A stretch of 64,000 bases of DNA from Phellopilus nigrolimitatus (taxonomy: Eukaryota; Basidiomycota; Agaricomycetes; Hymenochaetales; Hymenochaetaceae). How positions within the stretch are numbered: the stretch's first letter is position 1; each line of letters opens with the position of its first letter. The DNA lies in contig JAJOHG010000030.1 of NCBI GenBank assembly GCA_021029095.1, forward strand, positions 124,001 through 188,000, read 5' to 3'. Positions 35,801-47,436 of the stretch are shown in pieces. A program made the translations under genes and the position numbers. Under the pieces are notes generated by a model. It made no database searches, was not told the origin of the DNA, and worked only from the letters and a program-made list of their open reading frames with translations.

Positions 35801-37221
35801 CCAATGATTGCTCTGTCAAGACTTGCAAATTTGCAACGATGAGGTCCGTGACAAGAGTGTGCGGTAGGACAGTGAAATCGAAATTCGCTAAAACGCCTGA
35901 TATACTTGTCGAGGGATGGTCGGTCTTCTGACGCTTTGCTTCGCCAGCTTCGTCGTTGAGCGCATTGATAGAACGCTTGCGACTCGCTTCCGCTGCTGCG
36001 GCAGCTTTCCGGTTCCGCTCATTCACAACTGCTTGCTCCATTCTGGCAGCTTGCTGCGCGAGAGCATCGTTGATTTGATGGGCGTATGTAGCACTGAGTT
36101 GAGGGGTGCTGGACAAGCTCTCGATAAATTTGCGCAAAACCGAAAAGGAACAACAGCGTACCGGGAAAAATGCATGAGAAGTATGCGAACGGCTTTCTCA
36201 ACACTTTTTACTGTCGAGGCAGGAAAATTGTAAATTGCCCCGGGAGTCCAGCTAGCAAGAGCAGAGATAATCATATGCGCCTGTGACGGCCTCTGCTTGG
36301 CAAGTGAACTCCAGCTGTTCACCACGGCTGCCATCATGTCCGGAATTCTGGCCAATGACAAGTTAGATAAGCACATTCTTGTCGCAGTAGTACAACATAC
36401 GGCATGGTATAGAAAATTGTGATGACACCTTCCATGAGTTTCTGTCCTTCAGCCTCAAGCTGCACGACAGGGATGAATGGGTGATCACCCGGGCAAAATG
36501 ACAGGTTTGGGTCGTTCGGTTTCTGAAGCTAGGTACCAGGAAAACTACTATTAAGCTTTCATTTTCGGGTACAGAACATCTTGGCTCACCCTAGGGTCCG
36601 ACACTCCGCGCGTCTGAACGAGAATGACCCGTTGCATGAACTTCAGGGCCGCAAGTTTGATTCCACTTGTAGCAGTGGGGGACCAAACCATCTCCAAAAT
36701 CCGTGACTTGCAAGCTGAAAGAGTATCCCACATATTTCGAAGTGTGCGGTTTGTACATCTGGACGACCGAACTGAACATCATTGTCCAAGCAAAGTCTGA
36801 AAGAACTCACAAGAAGCGAAACAACAGAGGATAAATAGTCCCAAAGCATTGTATAGCGGTCTTGACCGTAGCAGGGTTTGGGTCATGTAGAATACCAGCT
36901 AAAACATCCAAGGATTGACTAGCAACTAGAGTATAGTGAGGTGAAAGGCACAACGTGAATACTCGCAGGATACGCACGTTCCGTGCGTTTCTCGATAGGC
37001 AGGTTCGCTCTGCTTATTCCGTAATGCAGGAGGTCAAGGGTCCACCGCTTTAGCAGCGAGTCCTGCGCGCCCGAGACACCTCTGATGAGGCTAGAGCAAA
37101 GGACTGGTATGTAATTTGAGTGTATTTCGAGATTTTCACGGAGGTTAGCAAGCAATTCTGCCTGTTCCTTGGAGTCTGCTGGTACGGAATATGCTGCCTG
37201 AAGAGCTTGCAATGGGTCCAT
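32885..37221 (-). CDS. PTA1: Symplekin/Pta1-like subunit of the mRNA 3'-end processing complex
   Basis: Scaffold protein of cleavage and polyadenylation factor; Pta1/symplekin bridges the poly(A) polymerase, nuclease and phosphatase parts. Many exons. The first (MDPLQALQAAYSVPADSKEQ, 37221) leads into an N-terminal HEAT-repeat region: LLANLRENLEIHSNYIPVLC, LLKRWTLDLLHYGIS, IKLAALKFMQRVILVQTRG. A charged linker with DPLQMDIDDEEIDYEPDELN lies near 35540-35620. The C-terminal symplekin domain is clear: MPDVQPMGDMVRNFALRLLR, LTPAELMVLLHESEKEIGLK, FRSEILAVVMQQIVDEPVLP, VLFLRTVSSFIKL. A Pro/Gln tail (PQPQPQPLPQTQPLPTPAP) ends the protein. An upstream in-frame Met at 37377 would overlap the neighbouring gene's start codon and is not preferred. 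Internal splice sites were not all set. Confidence 0.85.
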
Positions 37222-37375
37222 TTCGTCTACAACCTCATCGGCACCGTTGGTCAACGTCAGTGCGCTGGTGCTGTTGCCGCAGTCGACGCGCTCAGAGTCG
37301 ACCGTGTCCACTCGTGACAAGAAGCCGCTCCTTCCTATTCTGTCCTCACTTGCTCCTCGTCCCCCAACCGCCACC
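37222..37375. promoter_or_regulatory. Compact divergent promoter, symplekin / VMA10
   Basis: Only 154 bp lie between the chosen start codons. The plus-strand half is C/T-rich (ctattctgtcctcacttgct), and ccaccATGG gives a strong initiation context for VMA10. Shared regulation is inferred from distance alone. Confidence 0.45.
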
Positions 37376-37897
37376 ATGGTAAGTACACCGCAATAGATCA
37401 GTTTGCATACTCTGACAGTGTGTTTACAGTCTTCTCCGAACCAGGGAATTCAAACATTGCTTCAGGCTGAGAAAGACGCAGAGAAAGTGATTCAGGAAGC
37501 TCGCAAATGTACGTGCATGTACTTCAAGTTGACGCCACGCGTATACTAATGGATAATATTCCCAGACCGCGTCCAGAAGCTCAAGGATGCACGCTCAGAG
37601 GCAGACAAGGAGATTGAAGAGTATAGGACGTCGAAGGAAGCGGAGTTCAAGGAGTTCGACCTTTCAGTATGTATGCTTCGCTTTCCATCTGCTATATTAC
37701 TTATACGCGCCACACAGCGAGCGGGCACGACCCAGACCTCCCAGTCTACCATCGATAAAGAGACGGAAGTGAAGCTCGATGAGATTACCAAGTTCTACGA
37801 GCAGAACAGGGACGAGGTGGTCAAGAAACTGCTCGATCGTGTCGTGCTCGTCAAGCCTGAATTGCATCGCAACTTGACGAAAATCGAGAGCCCCTAA
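37376..37897 (+). CDS. VMA10: V-type proton ATPase subunit G
   Basis: Peripheral-stalk subunit of the vacuolar H+-ATPase (V1 sector), pairing with subunit E. Exons 37376-37378 (ATG only), 37430-37508, 37566-37666 and 37718-37897 join to 120 residues, the usual length. The N terminus SSPNQGIQTLLQAEKDAEKV is the hallmark of the family. It is followed by IQEARKYRVQKLKDARSEAD and a long charged helix (EIEEYRTSKEAEFKEFD) typical of the stator coiled coil. The C-terminal exon carries ETEVKLDEITKFYEQNRDEV and VKKLLDRVVLVKPELHRNL. The first intron (GTAAGT...ACAG) begins directly after the start codon. Confidence 0.95.
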
Positions 37898-38065
37898 TAC
37901 CTGGATTTTCTATGGCTCTCTTACCTCTTTGACTATCTTCGCATATACATTATCCTGCCCTTGCATGAAAATTGCCCTTGGAACTACAGTAGTCTTCCGA
38001 ACATGTACTTACGCATTCACGCATTTTATTTATAACAACTGTTCATCACACTGACTACCACCATC

Positions 38066-41000
38066 ATGGAACGCGACAGCGGTCGGTAAGCCTCTTGCAC
38101 TGCAGGCATTGCTCGCTCAAAATGACCCAGCTCCTATAAAGTCACGATGACTTAAGCCTTTGGGATGATCCTTGGACCGGGACGTCAGAAACTCCGCGTG
38201 CAGAGGAGCAGTACGAGCTACGCGACGATCACGAGCTCCTGAACGCGTCTGGGTCGGTGCGTATGAGGGGAAAGAAACCAGCATATTCAGATGGTAACAC
38301 AATTGGCACGTCTCCCTGTATTATTTCAACGGTAAGCAAGCAGTCATACTGACTGATCTGCAGACTGGCTGCACGAGGAAGCGGCGGAACGTTCCCGACA
38401 ACAGCATCTCCGATCACAGCGTGGTCTGCGCGGGCTGTTGCTCCCTCTGCTAGAGTCGTCGCGCATCTGGATCATAGTCGTCGCCACTGGTATCGGAGTA
38501 GGTGTCACTGGTGCATGGCTTGATGTTCTTGTACGATGGTGCGTGGCCACGGCAATCTAATGTTCTTGGTTGCTTGTCTTAACTTATATATACAGGTTGA
38601 GTGACTTGAGAGAAGGTCGCTGCTCTTATGGATTTTTTTATAATCAAGTATCATGCTGCAGTGGCTTCAGTCGTACGTGCCTACTGCTTTGCGTGTCCTC
38701 CGCTAATCTTATGATCTTGCAGCCGGGGAGGTCTGTACCGAATGGTTAATCTGGAGCCAGTGGTTTGGAGTGAGGTCCATTCTCGGGCAATCACTATTAC
38801 ATGCTTTCATCTATATAACTCTTGCAGTCAGTGCTATAAATTATCCTCTCGCTTTAACATACATTCAGAAATCGGTTTCGCAGGTAGCATTTTCTAGTAG
38901 CGCTGCACTCCTAGTACTGACCTATGCACCTTAGTAAGTGATAATTCTACTTTCTACTGTTTCCCCTAATATATAACTTTTTGCGCCTGAAGTGCATTTC
39001 ACACCGGGAGTAAGTTCGCAATTTCTGACTATGGTACCGTGACAATCACTTACTTTCTCGTGCAGTCCCAGAAATAAAAGCTGTACGCAATATTGCGTCA
39101 ATGGCCCAAAAACCCAACTAAAGATTTGTTCAGATCCTAGGCGGATACGTATTCGACGAATTTCTTGGTCCCTGGACGCTTCTCATCAAGTCCCTCGGCC
39201 TGGTTCTCGCCGTTGCCTCCGGACTTTTTCTGGGAAAAGAAGTGAACGCTTTGCTCGTTTAGTAGTTTCTTCGTTCACTTTCTCAAATGATTTATGCAGG
39301 GTCCACTAGTTCATGTATCGTGTTGCATGGCGTTCTTGGTCTCGAAGGTCTTTAGGAAGCACCTCCCGAATGAAGGTGGGGCGCTCAGCTTCTCGAGCGA
39401 ACTATCACCTAAAATTAGGCCCATGAGCAGCGCAAAAGCGGCGCCTTCTCGCCTCTGCTGCGGCAGCCGGGATCAGTGTGGCTTTTGGAAGTCCCCTTGG
39501 CGGCGTCCTGTTTGGCCTTGAAGAACTCGACACGTTCGCCAACGACACCGACGTCATGTGGCGAGGCTTTGTCACGTCCGTCATCGCTGCAGTATCTCTG
39601 CAGTACATCGATCCATTTGGGACCTCGAAATTGGTGCTTTTCGAGGTCACAAGTGTCAGCGACACCTGGCGAGCATTCGAACTTGTGAGCCTTCTTCGTT
39701 CCTGTTGCATCGAGTTGGGCTCATTCTTTGATAAAGGTTCCCTGGCTATTTCTGAGCGTCGTTGGGGTAAGATGCCTTTGCCCTTCTCATATTGATCCCA
39801 TTAACAAGGATATTCATATATTCGGATAGGGCGTCCTCGGTTCGCTCTTGATAAAGCTCAATGTCATGGCTGCTGTATATCGACAAAGGAGTATTCTTCG
39901 TGATTACCCAATCTTGGAAGTTGTTGGTGCAACGGCTATTACAGGCTGTATAAGCTACTTGGTGAGTGCTTATGTTGAATCGAAAATTTCGTGGAAGTTT
40001 AATGAACTGTTACAGATCGTGTTTTTGAGGTCAGTTATGATATATTCCAAGGAACGGGGGTAACTCTAATGGGATATACCTGTAGAGTACAGACGTCAGA
40101 GCTGGTAGCGAACCTCTTCCAGGACTGCGATCCTTCCAAGGGAGATTATCACGGTCTGTGCAAGTAAGCTTCAAACCTCAGCTCTATTGAACTCCTCATT
40201 TAAGATGAGCTATGCAGCCCAAATGCTCTCGTTGAGAGTATCTTCCTTCTTGTTCTTACTGCCGCGATCAAAATCGGACTCACTGCATGGAGTTTCGGCA
40301 TGATGGTGAGGCTGCACCTACAGGATGTCTGTCTTCCTCAATGTTGACGAACCAAACCAGGTCCCTGCTGGGATATTCTTGCCGACCATCGCAATAGGTG
40401 CCTGCCTTGGTCGAGCAGTGGGGCTATTCGTGTGCGTTCTCCGTTCCGGATGCTGCATTGCAGAAATCGAGAGCCAACCCTGAGTCTCATATAGACAGGG
40501 TATACACCGTGCGTACCCAGCGTTGTGGATTTTCTCCTCGTGCCCGCCCGACCCCACCATACAATGCGTGTCTCCTGGGTTCTACGCTGTGATCGGTGCA
40601 TCCGCAATGCTTGGTGGAGTTACAAGAATGACTAGTACGTTGTCGCTGAACACGCAAGCTTAGTATTTTAGTATTTAACTCACGTTTTTAAGTCTCCCTC
40701 GTTGTCATCGTGTTTGAAGTAAAATTCACACATTTGTCTCGTTGAAAAAGCTGACTTCTGCAATGTCCAGCTTACAGGCGCGTTGTCTCACGTTCTCCCT
40801 ATTATGATATCTGTCATGGTTTCGAAATGGGTCGGGGACGCTTTTGGCAGAGAAGGTATCTACACGACGTGGATTGCTTTACGTCAGTATCCCTGGCTTC
40901 CCTATATCGAGTATAGGGATAATGGTGAAACTGCCGCCAACATCATGGTGCCCTCCGAAAGGCTTATCACTATCAATGCCCATAGATGCACTCTCCAGGA

Positions 41001-41610
41001 GCTGTGTAAGTTACTGCTTAGGTAAATCGAGATTGCAATTATGCTGAAGTTTCCTCGCAGCACACATAGTGGAAGAGCATGATTATCACGGTTACCCAGT
41101 CGTTGCGCCTGACAAGGAACTTCTTGGTTATATCACGAGGTCGAGACTGAAATCGACGATTGGTGATTCTTTTCACTCGGGGTTGTTTTATTTATGCTCA
41201 TTCCTTCAAAGACCCTTTACTTTCGAGCACACCAGAGTCCTCATCTAGTCAAGTGTACACCTTCGTCAAAAGAATGGCGGACGCCTTGACCGTTGACTTG
41301 TCTGAGCTAGTCGATGAAGCCGCAATTCAGCTGCGGAAAGAAATTCCTCAGGAGCTGGTTGTCACTATGTTCCAGAAAATGGTGGGCTGATTATTACGCA
41401 TGATTACGTTCTTCCGCGTATACTGATTCCATTCAAAAGAACGTGCGATATGTTTTCTTCACGCGCTTTGGGGAACTAGACGGACTCGTCACGAAGTCCG
41501 ATATCGTATCTTTGATGACGTCACACGTTGCTTTCGCAGGCGCACTCTCTCGTGATAAAAATCAGGAAAATCTGCGCTTACCAGTCGAAGTCGTTTGGGA
41601 GGCTAGATAG
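38066..41610 (+). CDS. GEF1: CLC-type chloride transporter/channel, Gef1-like
   Basis: Voltage-gated chloride channel family member; yeast Gef1 is an intracellular Cl-/H+ exchanger of the Golgi and endosomes needed for copper and iron handling. The gene has more than ten exons, starting [21 protein letters not shown]. Signature segments: [20 protein letters not shown] (first TM), [32 protein letters not shown] (GKEGP with the gating glutamate), [38 protein letters not shown] and [20 protein letters not shown]. Two C-terminal CBS motifs follow ([60 protein letters not shown]). A seeming stop near 40486 disappears if an intron is removed up to tagacag|GGTATACAC, giving [20 protein letters not shown]. 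The protein ends PVEVVWEAR. Confidence 0.9.
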
Positions 41611-41826
41611 CATCCATGTTACTATGATTCAATGGATTTTTTTCATATTTATCTGAATTTCTTTGCTTTTCTTTTGATCGTGGCCCCTTGGTGACTCAGT
41701 CGCCAAAACGAGCCAGGTGGCTGTAACTACCACCGCTTGACTACACACCAGTCGCGTCTGGCGCGTAGCCTATATTGGCTTCTGAATCATTCGTTGTCAA
41801 TTGGTCCACGCTCCTCCTCTTCCTAG

Positions 41827-43188
41827 ATGTCTTATGAGAACGACGACGACGTTTATGCAAATGGAAACACGGGCTTTCTCGCTCCGTCACGGTCTGGTGC
41901 GCGCCGCACGTCGGGACACAGCGTCAAAGGCCGCAAATCCACAACGTCGCTGCGGGGAGGTTCCAGTCTGGCGCAAGCAATGGACTATGATACAGGTCCT
42001 GGGATGCACTCGCTTGCGCACGAACTCGCGGTTGCCCTCATGCCAGAGCCGAGCGCAGGGTCGAAGATGCTCCAGGAGGAGTTCGGCATCGAGTATGACG
42101 AGGGCGCAGAAGGCATTGACGAGCAGACGGACTTTCCCAGCGACCACGGAGAATCACTTGCACAAGAACTCAACGGACATGCTGATGTCGCATTGGACGC
42201 TCGCGTACCATCTTTCGAGGTCGAGCCACCTGTAGACGATCTCGCAGCGCACTTTGGGTCAGGCGCAGCACCCCGTAAGCGTCAGGCGAAGCAACAGCCC
42301 GTCCAGGATCCCATGGACGTTCTTTCCAAGGATTTGCAATCTACCGACAAGTTCCTCGCGCAATTACGACAACTAGATGCGGACGCTGCCCACTCATCGT
42401 CTCAACCGTCTATCGAAAAGTTCGCTTCGGACGTGATTAGACATATCAACGAAACTGTGAGGGATAGGGAAGGTCAGGTCAGAGAGCTGCTGGAATACGA
42501 GCGGGAATTCAGGAAAATTGCTGGAGATGTTAATGGGAACGAGGTGCTGGGACGGCTGGATGCTTTGGAGGAGGTAAATGGTTTATCAGACAAAGCAGGG
42601 TTGATGGATGCGACGCGGACGGTTGGCAAATCACTGGAAACCGTGAACGAGGATTCGCGAGATCATCAACATCCCACTTCAAATGACTGGGAAATGAATC
42701 CGGATGACCCTCTTCTCGGAGACGACGACGCATTCGACGACGAGCCTGATTCGCCTTCACCTATGAAGGACTCGTTCATCGCCCCTCCTCCGGTCACCGG
42801 CCCTCCAACGGTAACCAAAATGCTCCCCCACCTCGTTCATGTCCGAACCTTAACAACATCGTTGGCGACTTCATTGACCGCGATTTCGGAGCATGCTCAA
42901 GTTAATGGCGCGGCCAGCGCGGATGCAGGGAGGAAGATTCGAGCACTAAAGAACAAACTCGTTGGATGGCGGTCGGAGTCGGATAGCGCGGAGAGGAGTC
43001 GAATAAAGATCGAGCGGTGGGAAGCAGGTCTTCTAGACGATGACACTTCTGCTCCTGGTACGCCTCCGCGGCCAAACGGCAGTAGACGGGTAGATGCTAG
43101 AGGGATTGTGGAGGAACATTTACGTGCTTTCGAGCTCGCTTTGGCCGATGCAGGCACAAAAACACAAGCTATTATGGCACGGTCATGA
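41827..43188 (+). CDS. Intronless acidic coiled-coil hypothetical protein
   Basis: A 453-residue open frame, MSYENDDDVYANGNTG, with no introns, lying between two intron-rich genes. I do not recognise the family. Visible features: a basic, Ser/Gly-rich N terminus (SRSGARRTSGHSVKGRKSTT); an acidic segment (EEFGIEYDEGAEGIDEQTDF); predicted helix with heptad texture around residues 180-260 (FASDVIRHINETVRDREGQV, LLEYEREFRKIAGDVNG); an acidic Asp/Pro patch (NPDDPLLGDDDAFDDEPDSP); and a helical C terminus (HLVHVRTLTTSLATSLTAIS, IVEEHLRAFELALADAGTK). Codon usage matches the neighbours. It could be a cytoskeletal or autophagy-type adaptor, but nothing in the sequence fixes that. Confidence 0.75.
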   Translation: MSYENDDDVYANGNTGFLAPSRSGARRTSGHSVKGRKSTTSLRGGSSLAQAMDYDTGPGMHSLAHELAVALMPEPSAGSKMLQEEFGIEYDEGAEGIDEQTDFPSDHGESLAQELNGHADVALDARVPSFEVEPPVDDLAAHFGSGAAPRKRQAKQQPVQDPMDVLSKDLQSTDKFLAQLRQLDADAAHSSSQPSIEKFASDVIRHINETVRDREGQVRELLEYEREFRKIAGDVNGNEVLGRLDALEEVNGLSDKAGLMDATRTVGKSLETVNEDSRDHQHPTSNDWEMNPDDPLLGDDDAFDDEPDSPSPMKDSFIAPPPVTGPPTVTKMLPHLVHVRTLTTSLATSLTAISEHAQVNGAASADAGRKIRALKNKLVGWRSESDSAERSRIKIERWEAGLLDDDTSAPGTPPRPNGSRRVDARGIVEEHLRAFELALADAGTKTQAIMARS

Positions 43189-43543
43189 TTTTCTTTCTTC
43201 CTTGCCACTATTTTCATTAGGGGTTCTTGATTCACTCCATCCCTCCCTTGCATCTCCCTTGCTATCTCATCAATGCATGTATAGAATATCGGTTCATCAA
43301 TCTTGATCGCCCTCGGAAGGAATTTCTACTCGGAGATTTACTGTAAACTCGTCCTTGACACTATTTTTTTATGCTCGTGTCTGCTTAAATTCTGATACCC
43401 TGTAGAAATTTATGGAACAACAGTCCATTGATTGCATGAGAAATGTACAATTATACAAAGTGTGAAGTAGACATTACTTAAGTCAAAAGCAGAAGATTAG
43501 ATGTATATCACGATATAAAGGAGTAATCAATTTGCAGCCGCAT
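43189..43543. other. Tail-to-tail spacer
   Basis: 3' flanks of the coiled-coil gene and the oxygenase-like gene; AT-rich. No other feature seen. Confidence 0.5.
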
Positions 43544-46500
43544 TCATGGTGAACTTGTCAAGTCAACAAATCCCAATTTCTTCCTTTTAATGCCTGCGAC
43601 AACTCCCCCGCCGAAGGGCGCGCTTGACGAAGAAGCCAGCGGGGCACGAACTGGACTGGTAGAATGCGAGTCCGCGATAAGATCGACAGTCTTTACACTT
43701 GTGGTCGCAATCGTGGATGTAGTAGGTTGAGCTATTGACGTAGACGAAGGGAAGGGTTTTGCTGTCCCAAGCGTAAGCCTTTTCACCCGTCACAGATTTA
43801 ACGACATCAGAGTACCGCGTCCCCATCAGCAACTTTGACGACTGCGTCTCCGCCGAAACTAGTCAAGAATCTCCTCGCGGCCTTCTGCCTCTCTTCCCAG
43901 ATAGTCGCCGCGACGATATCAGCTGTGCTTAGTAACTTGCAGTCCGTGTGGGCTGCCGCTACGTATCGTCGTGAAGGTCGCGATGTCTGACGCGGTGCTG
44001 AGCCGCTGCTCAAGGTGTTTTCGACGTGCCTGAACGTATCGGAATGTGTGCGTTGCTTCCGTAGAAAAAATAAAACTGTCGAGAGCTTGACATTCAGAAC
44101 AGCCGCATCCGAGCTTGCGTATTGCGTTGTGACGCATTCGCGCGCCTTTCGCACCCAGCACGGTGTGCAGATACGTTTCAATTAGGTAGCAGAAAAAGTC
44201 GCCGAAGGGACGCGTATCGAGTCCAACGTTACGTGAGTTCAATATGCGACGCAACTCAGGAATCAAGGGGATGAAGATGTCTTTGTACTTCGTCTGTAGA
44301 CCAGTCGAGTCCTGTATCAACGACGAGAAAAGCTTTTCACAGGGTTCCATCTCGCCTGTTGAGACGCAAAGCGCTACGAGCTCTTTTATACGGCCCAAGC
44401 TGTGTTCTGCCCGATGATGAGCTGGTCCATATATATATCCATACTGCGACCGTACACTATGCTTCCATTGTGCGACAGCTGCTGTCAAGCAATATATGAC
44501 GGATTGTTTGAATGCACCTTGCGTAGAGGGTGGATTAGATAGTTTCGTCTTATTGGCGTGCAGCACTTTGACAAATTCCGTCAGGAATGAGTAAGTTGTC
44601 TCGTACTTTGCTAGTTGTGGTTGTAACCTGTCAATACAATGTGTACTTTCAATCTTGTCCACAAAGCGACAGGCATAAATACTAAGCATCAAACTTACGT
44701 TTCAACAAAAAACGCCATCCCTTTGGATTTCAGGACACCGATGAAAATTGGAACATCTTCCTTCGTTGGAGGTTTCAAATGCTCTAGCGCGAATGTTGTT
44801 TGTTCGCTAGCCCAAACTGTGACAACTGCTTGATCTTGAGTGCTCGTAGCGCGGGACGAAAACGAGTTGATCATCACTACTTGATTCTTAAGAGTTTCGC
44901 ACTGCGCTATAGCCCGTTCAAACCTATCGCATTATCCATACGTTAGTATACACCGACTTGTTGGTCAAAAAAAAAAAAGCATACAATGGACGTATTGCTT
45001 CGAATCCAAGCACTGCCCAAGCTGCAGTTAGTCTCTCCTTTCCAAGAGTATCAGGGTTCTTGTCCGCTCCGCATTTACATGCGACTTTGAACCATAAAGG
45101 AGCATTCTTCCACCGCAAAGCAAGATCAGCGACATAATACCCTGCGTTTATGTGCTGGACAGACAGGTGGTCAGCAATATAATTGGCGAAAGCGGTATCT
45201 TGAGGTGTGGGAAGTGTAGGATTATTTGACTTTAATTGCGCGACGGCGTACGTGATTCCACCAGCCTCGAGAAGAATGTTTTGCGCGTTTGCTTTCAAAT
45301 ACAGCACGATAGCAGTGCGATGATACCCTAGAAGACAGATTATAAAAATTTTAAATTCGAGAAGAGTCTAGACTCTTACAATACTCGACACTGCCAGGAT
45401 ACTAGAAAAAGACAAATCAGTCATTTTTTTTGTGTCTGTAGATTTTGTAAGTGAACTTGCATTGCCCATGTATCCCTCGTAATCTTGATCATCGGGGTCT
45501 TCATTCTCGAATGCATCTTTTGGAATGAGCTCTTCTTCTCCTAATGATATGGTTCCCTTTCCAATCAAGTTTACGCCGTTTAAGTCCACTAGATTAGAGA
45601 CTGTCATACTTCTTTCTGTTTCCTCGCCCATAGTCGGTGTGTCATCGTAGTCATCGCTGTACATGTCTTCATCCTCTTCATCATCATAGTCGTCGTATCG
45701 TGCTCGCTTTGAACTGTAGCCCATACCAAAGTCTTCGCCGGCATCACCCATGATATGGCACTCCAATTCTGCCAAGCCCACAGCGATGCCTTCCTCTGCA
45801 GAAGCTTCGCGTAAAGCGCCGACCAGGTATGCATCCACACCCTTCAGAGCATTCACACCCATAGCCAAGTCGACTTGACTGTACTGGTGTTGAAGGAGGT
45901 ATGCGATAGTCTGCGGTGCACCCGCATAAGCCTTCTTAGACCACTTGTGCAGTATGTGCTTCAGTTCACTCTTGGCGGTGTTCATTGAAGAGGGAGCTGG
46001 GGCTGGTAGTGAAGGTGCTGTGTGAATGAGATTAAAGGACAATGCTAAACGGTGACCAGCGGTGATGGGCTTTACTTCATGCATGACGTCGGCGTACCAT
46101 GTAAGCAGAGAATATGTGGACTCCGAAGATGAAGCAAAGTCAAAAACTTGTTTCTGGGAGCCATGAGAGACGTGAACTTGTCCTCCGTTGTAAAAAGAGG
46201 GAAGGACAATGATAACAGTCGCAAACATGCCCGGGGCTTTCTCAGTACTGTAAACAAAAGTATTCTTAATTTGCTGCAGATACGAAACAGCCCAATGAAA
46301 ATTACTCACTCTTGATGCGGCAGAAAACTGAGGCAAGAATAGCAAGGTCTGTCAGAGATGAACTAAAAGAGCAGAAAGTAAGTGCTCACTGGGAACCTGC
46401 CTCGTAGAGCAGCAGCTTATACAGCTCACACTTCGGAGGGGAAGCGCCCGGAGCAACGCCAAGCTCCGCGCACACATTTTTTACAACATCGTCCATGAAA

Positions 46501-47000
46501 TCTTTCCACGCTGGATTTGTGAAAGTGATCCTCGCTGGTTCAACCTCCCATGTATCTCGTACATTCGTGTCAACAACCAGTCGTTCTCCGTGACCAAAAG
46601 GTGCTCGTGATGCGAAACCCTTAAGCTTTCTTGCGTCATCTTCACCGAGAGGGAGTCCAATGAGCCCTAGCGAATCGACTTGGAGACCAGGGTTCGGTGC
46701 AGCTGGCAAAGTGCCTCCAAAAGCGAATTTACCCTTGAACTGAAAATCATTGGAGAGAGCGCTTTCCAGATCTTCCTGAAATACGCAGGAGCAGGGAGTT
46801 CAGGACGATACCAGCACCACGCAGAAAATGACGCTCACTCTTAGATCCTCCCCTGCAGACACTTCCGAAGAATTCTCTTTTTCAAGCTGTTCCTCGTCAT
46901 CCTCGTTGTTCTCGTCGTTGCTAATCTCGACCTCAGGCGCAGACAAGAGAGAACTTGCGTTAATCGGTACCTCAGTCTTTATAGTAACTTTCGTTTCCAT
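43544..47000 (-). CDS. 2-oxoglutarate/Fe(II) oxygenase-like protein
   Basis: Large multi-exon protein of a type common in agaricomycetes: an N-terminal prolyl-4-hydroxylase-like double-stranded beta-helix and a long helical C-terminal part of unknown role. The acidic N terminus METKVTIKTEVPINASS leads to CELYKLLLYEAGSQ|FLPHQDTEKAPG. HQD is a likely first Fe(II) ligand pair. MFATVIIVLPSFYNGGQVHV and WYADVMHEVKPITAGHRLAL follow, giving the distal His and the Arg that usually binds 2-oxoglutarate. Further exons (45368-46240, 43919-44692) have no named domain. The C terminus was read as GIKRKKLGFVDLTSSP; a competing frame in the same DNA gives a cysteine-rich alternative end (HDCDHKCKDCRSY) and is thought less likely. 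The substrate is unknown; a catalytic role is inferred from the His/Asp/His/Arg set. Confidence 0.75.
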
Positions 47001-47436
47001 TATACTTGAACGCTGACAAAATGGGCACGAGAGATGTGGGTCAAGGATGGTGGACGCGACTGAACGCAGTCACCAACCGTGACGCGACGCGCTCACTGAG
47101 CTTTGTCAGCTTCCTTTGTTTGAAATTGGTAACTGCTCCTTCAAACCTTCGTCCTTCCTACGGGGACAGTCCCCTTTCCAGGGGCTATACAGGAGCACCG
47201 AGGGACTCCGTCCAAATGCTTAGTGTACCTGCATTTTCCTCCATATGAACGCACGAACGTAATTTCAGCAAGAGCCGAAATAAGTCTGCGCTACCTTAGT
47301 TTTGAAGTAAACGTTTTGGAGTTGTACTCGGTAGTTCATGGTCATTGGTGCGCACGTCTCTTTTCTAAGTGATATAACGATATTGTAAAGTTACATTTAA
47401 CTGTCAGTTTTTGTCGCGGCAATTGCAGGCTGACTA
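47001..47436. other. Intergenic between MMS19 and the oxygenase-like gene
   Basis: Both flanking genes run on the minus strand, so this holds the MMS19 3' flank and the oxygenase promoter. No additional gene seen. Confidence 0.45.

Noticed and set aside
40441..40560. Apparent stop and frame break in the CLC gene suggesting a pseudogene.
   Set aside because: Removing an intron that ends tagacag before GGTATACAC restores [20 protein letters not shown] and the following conserved helices.
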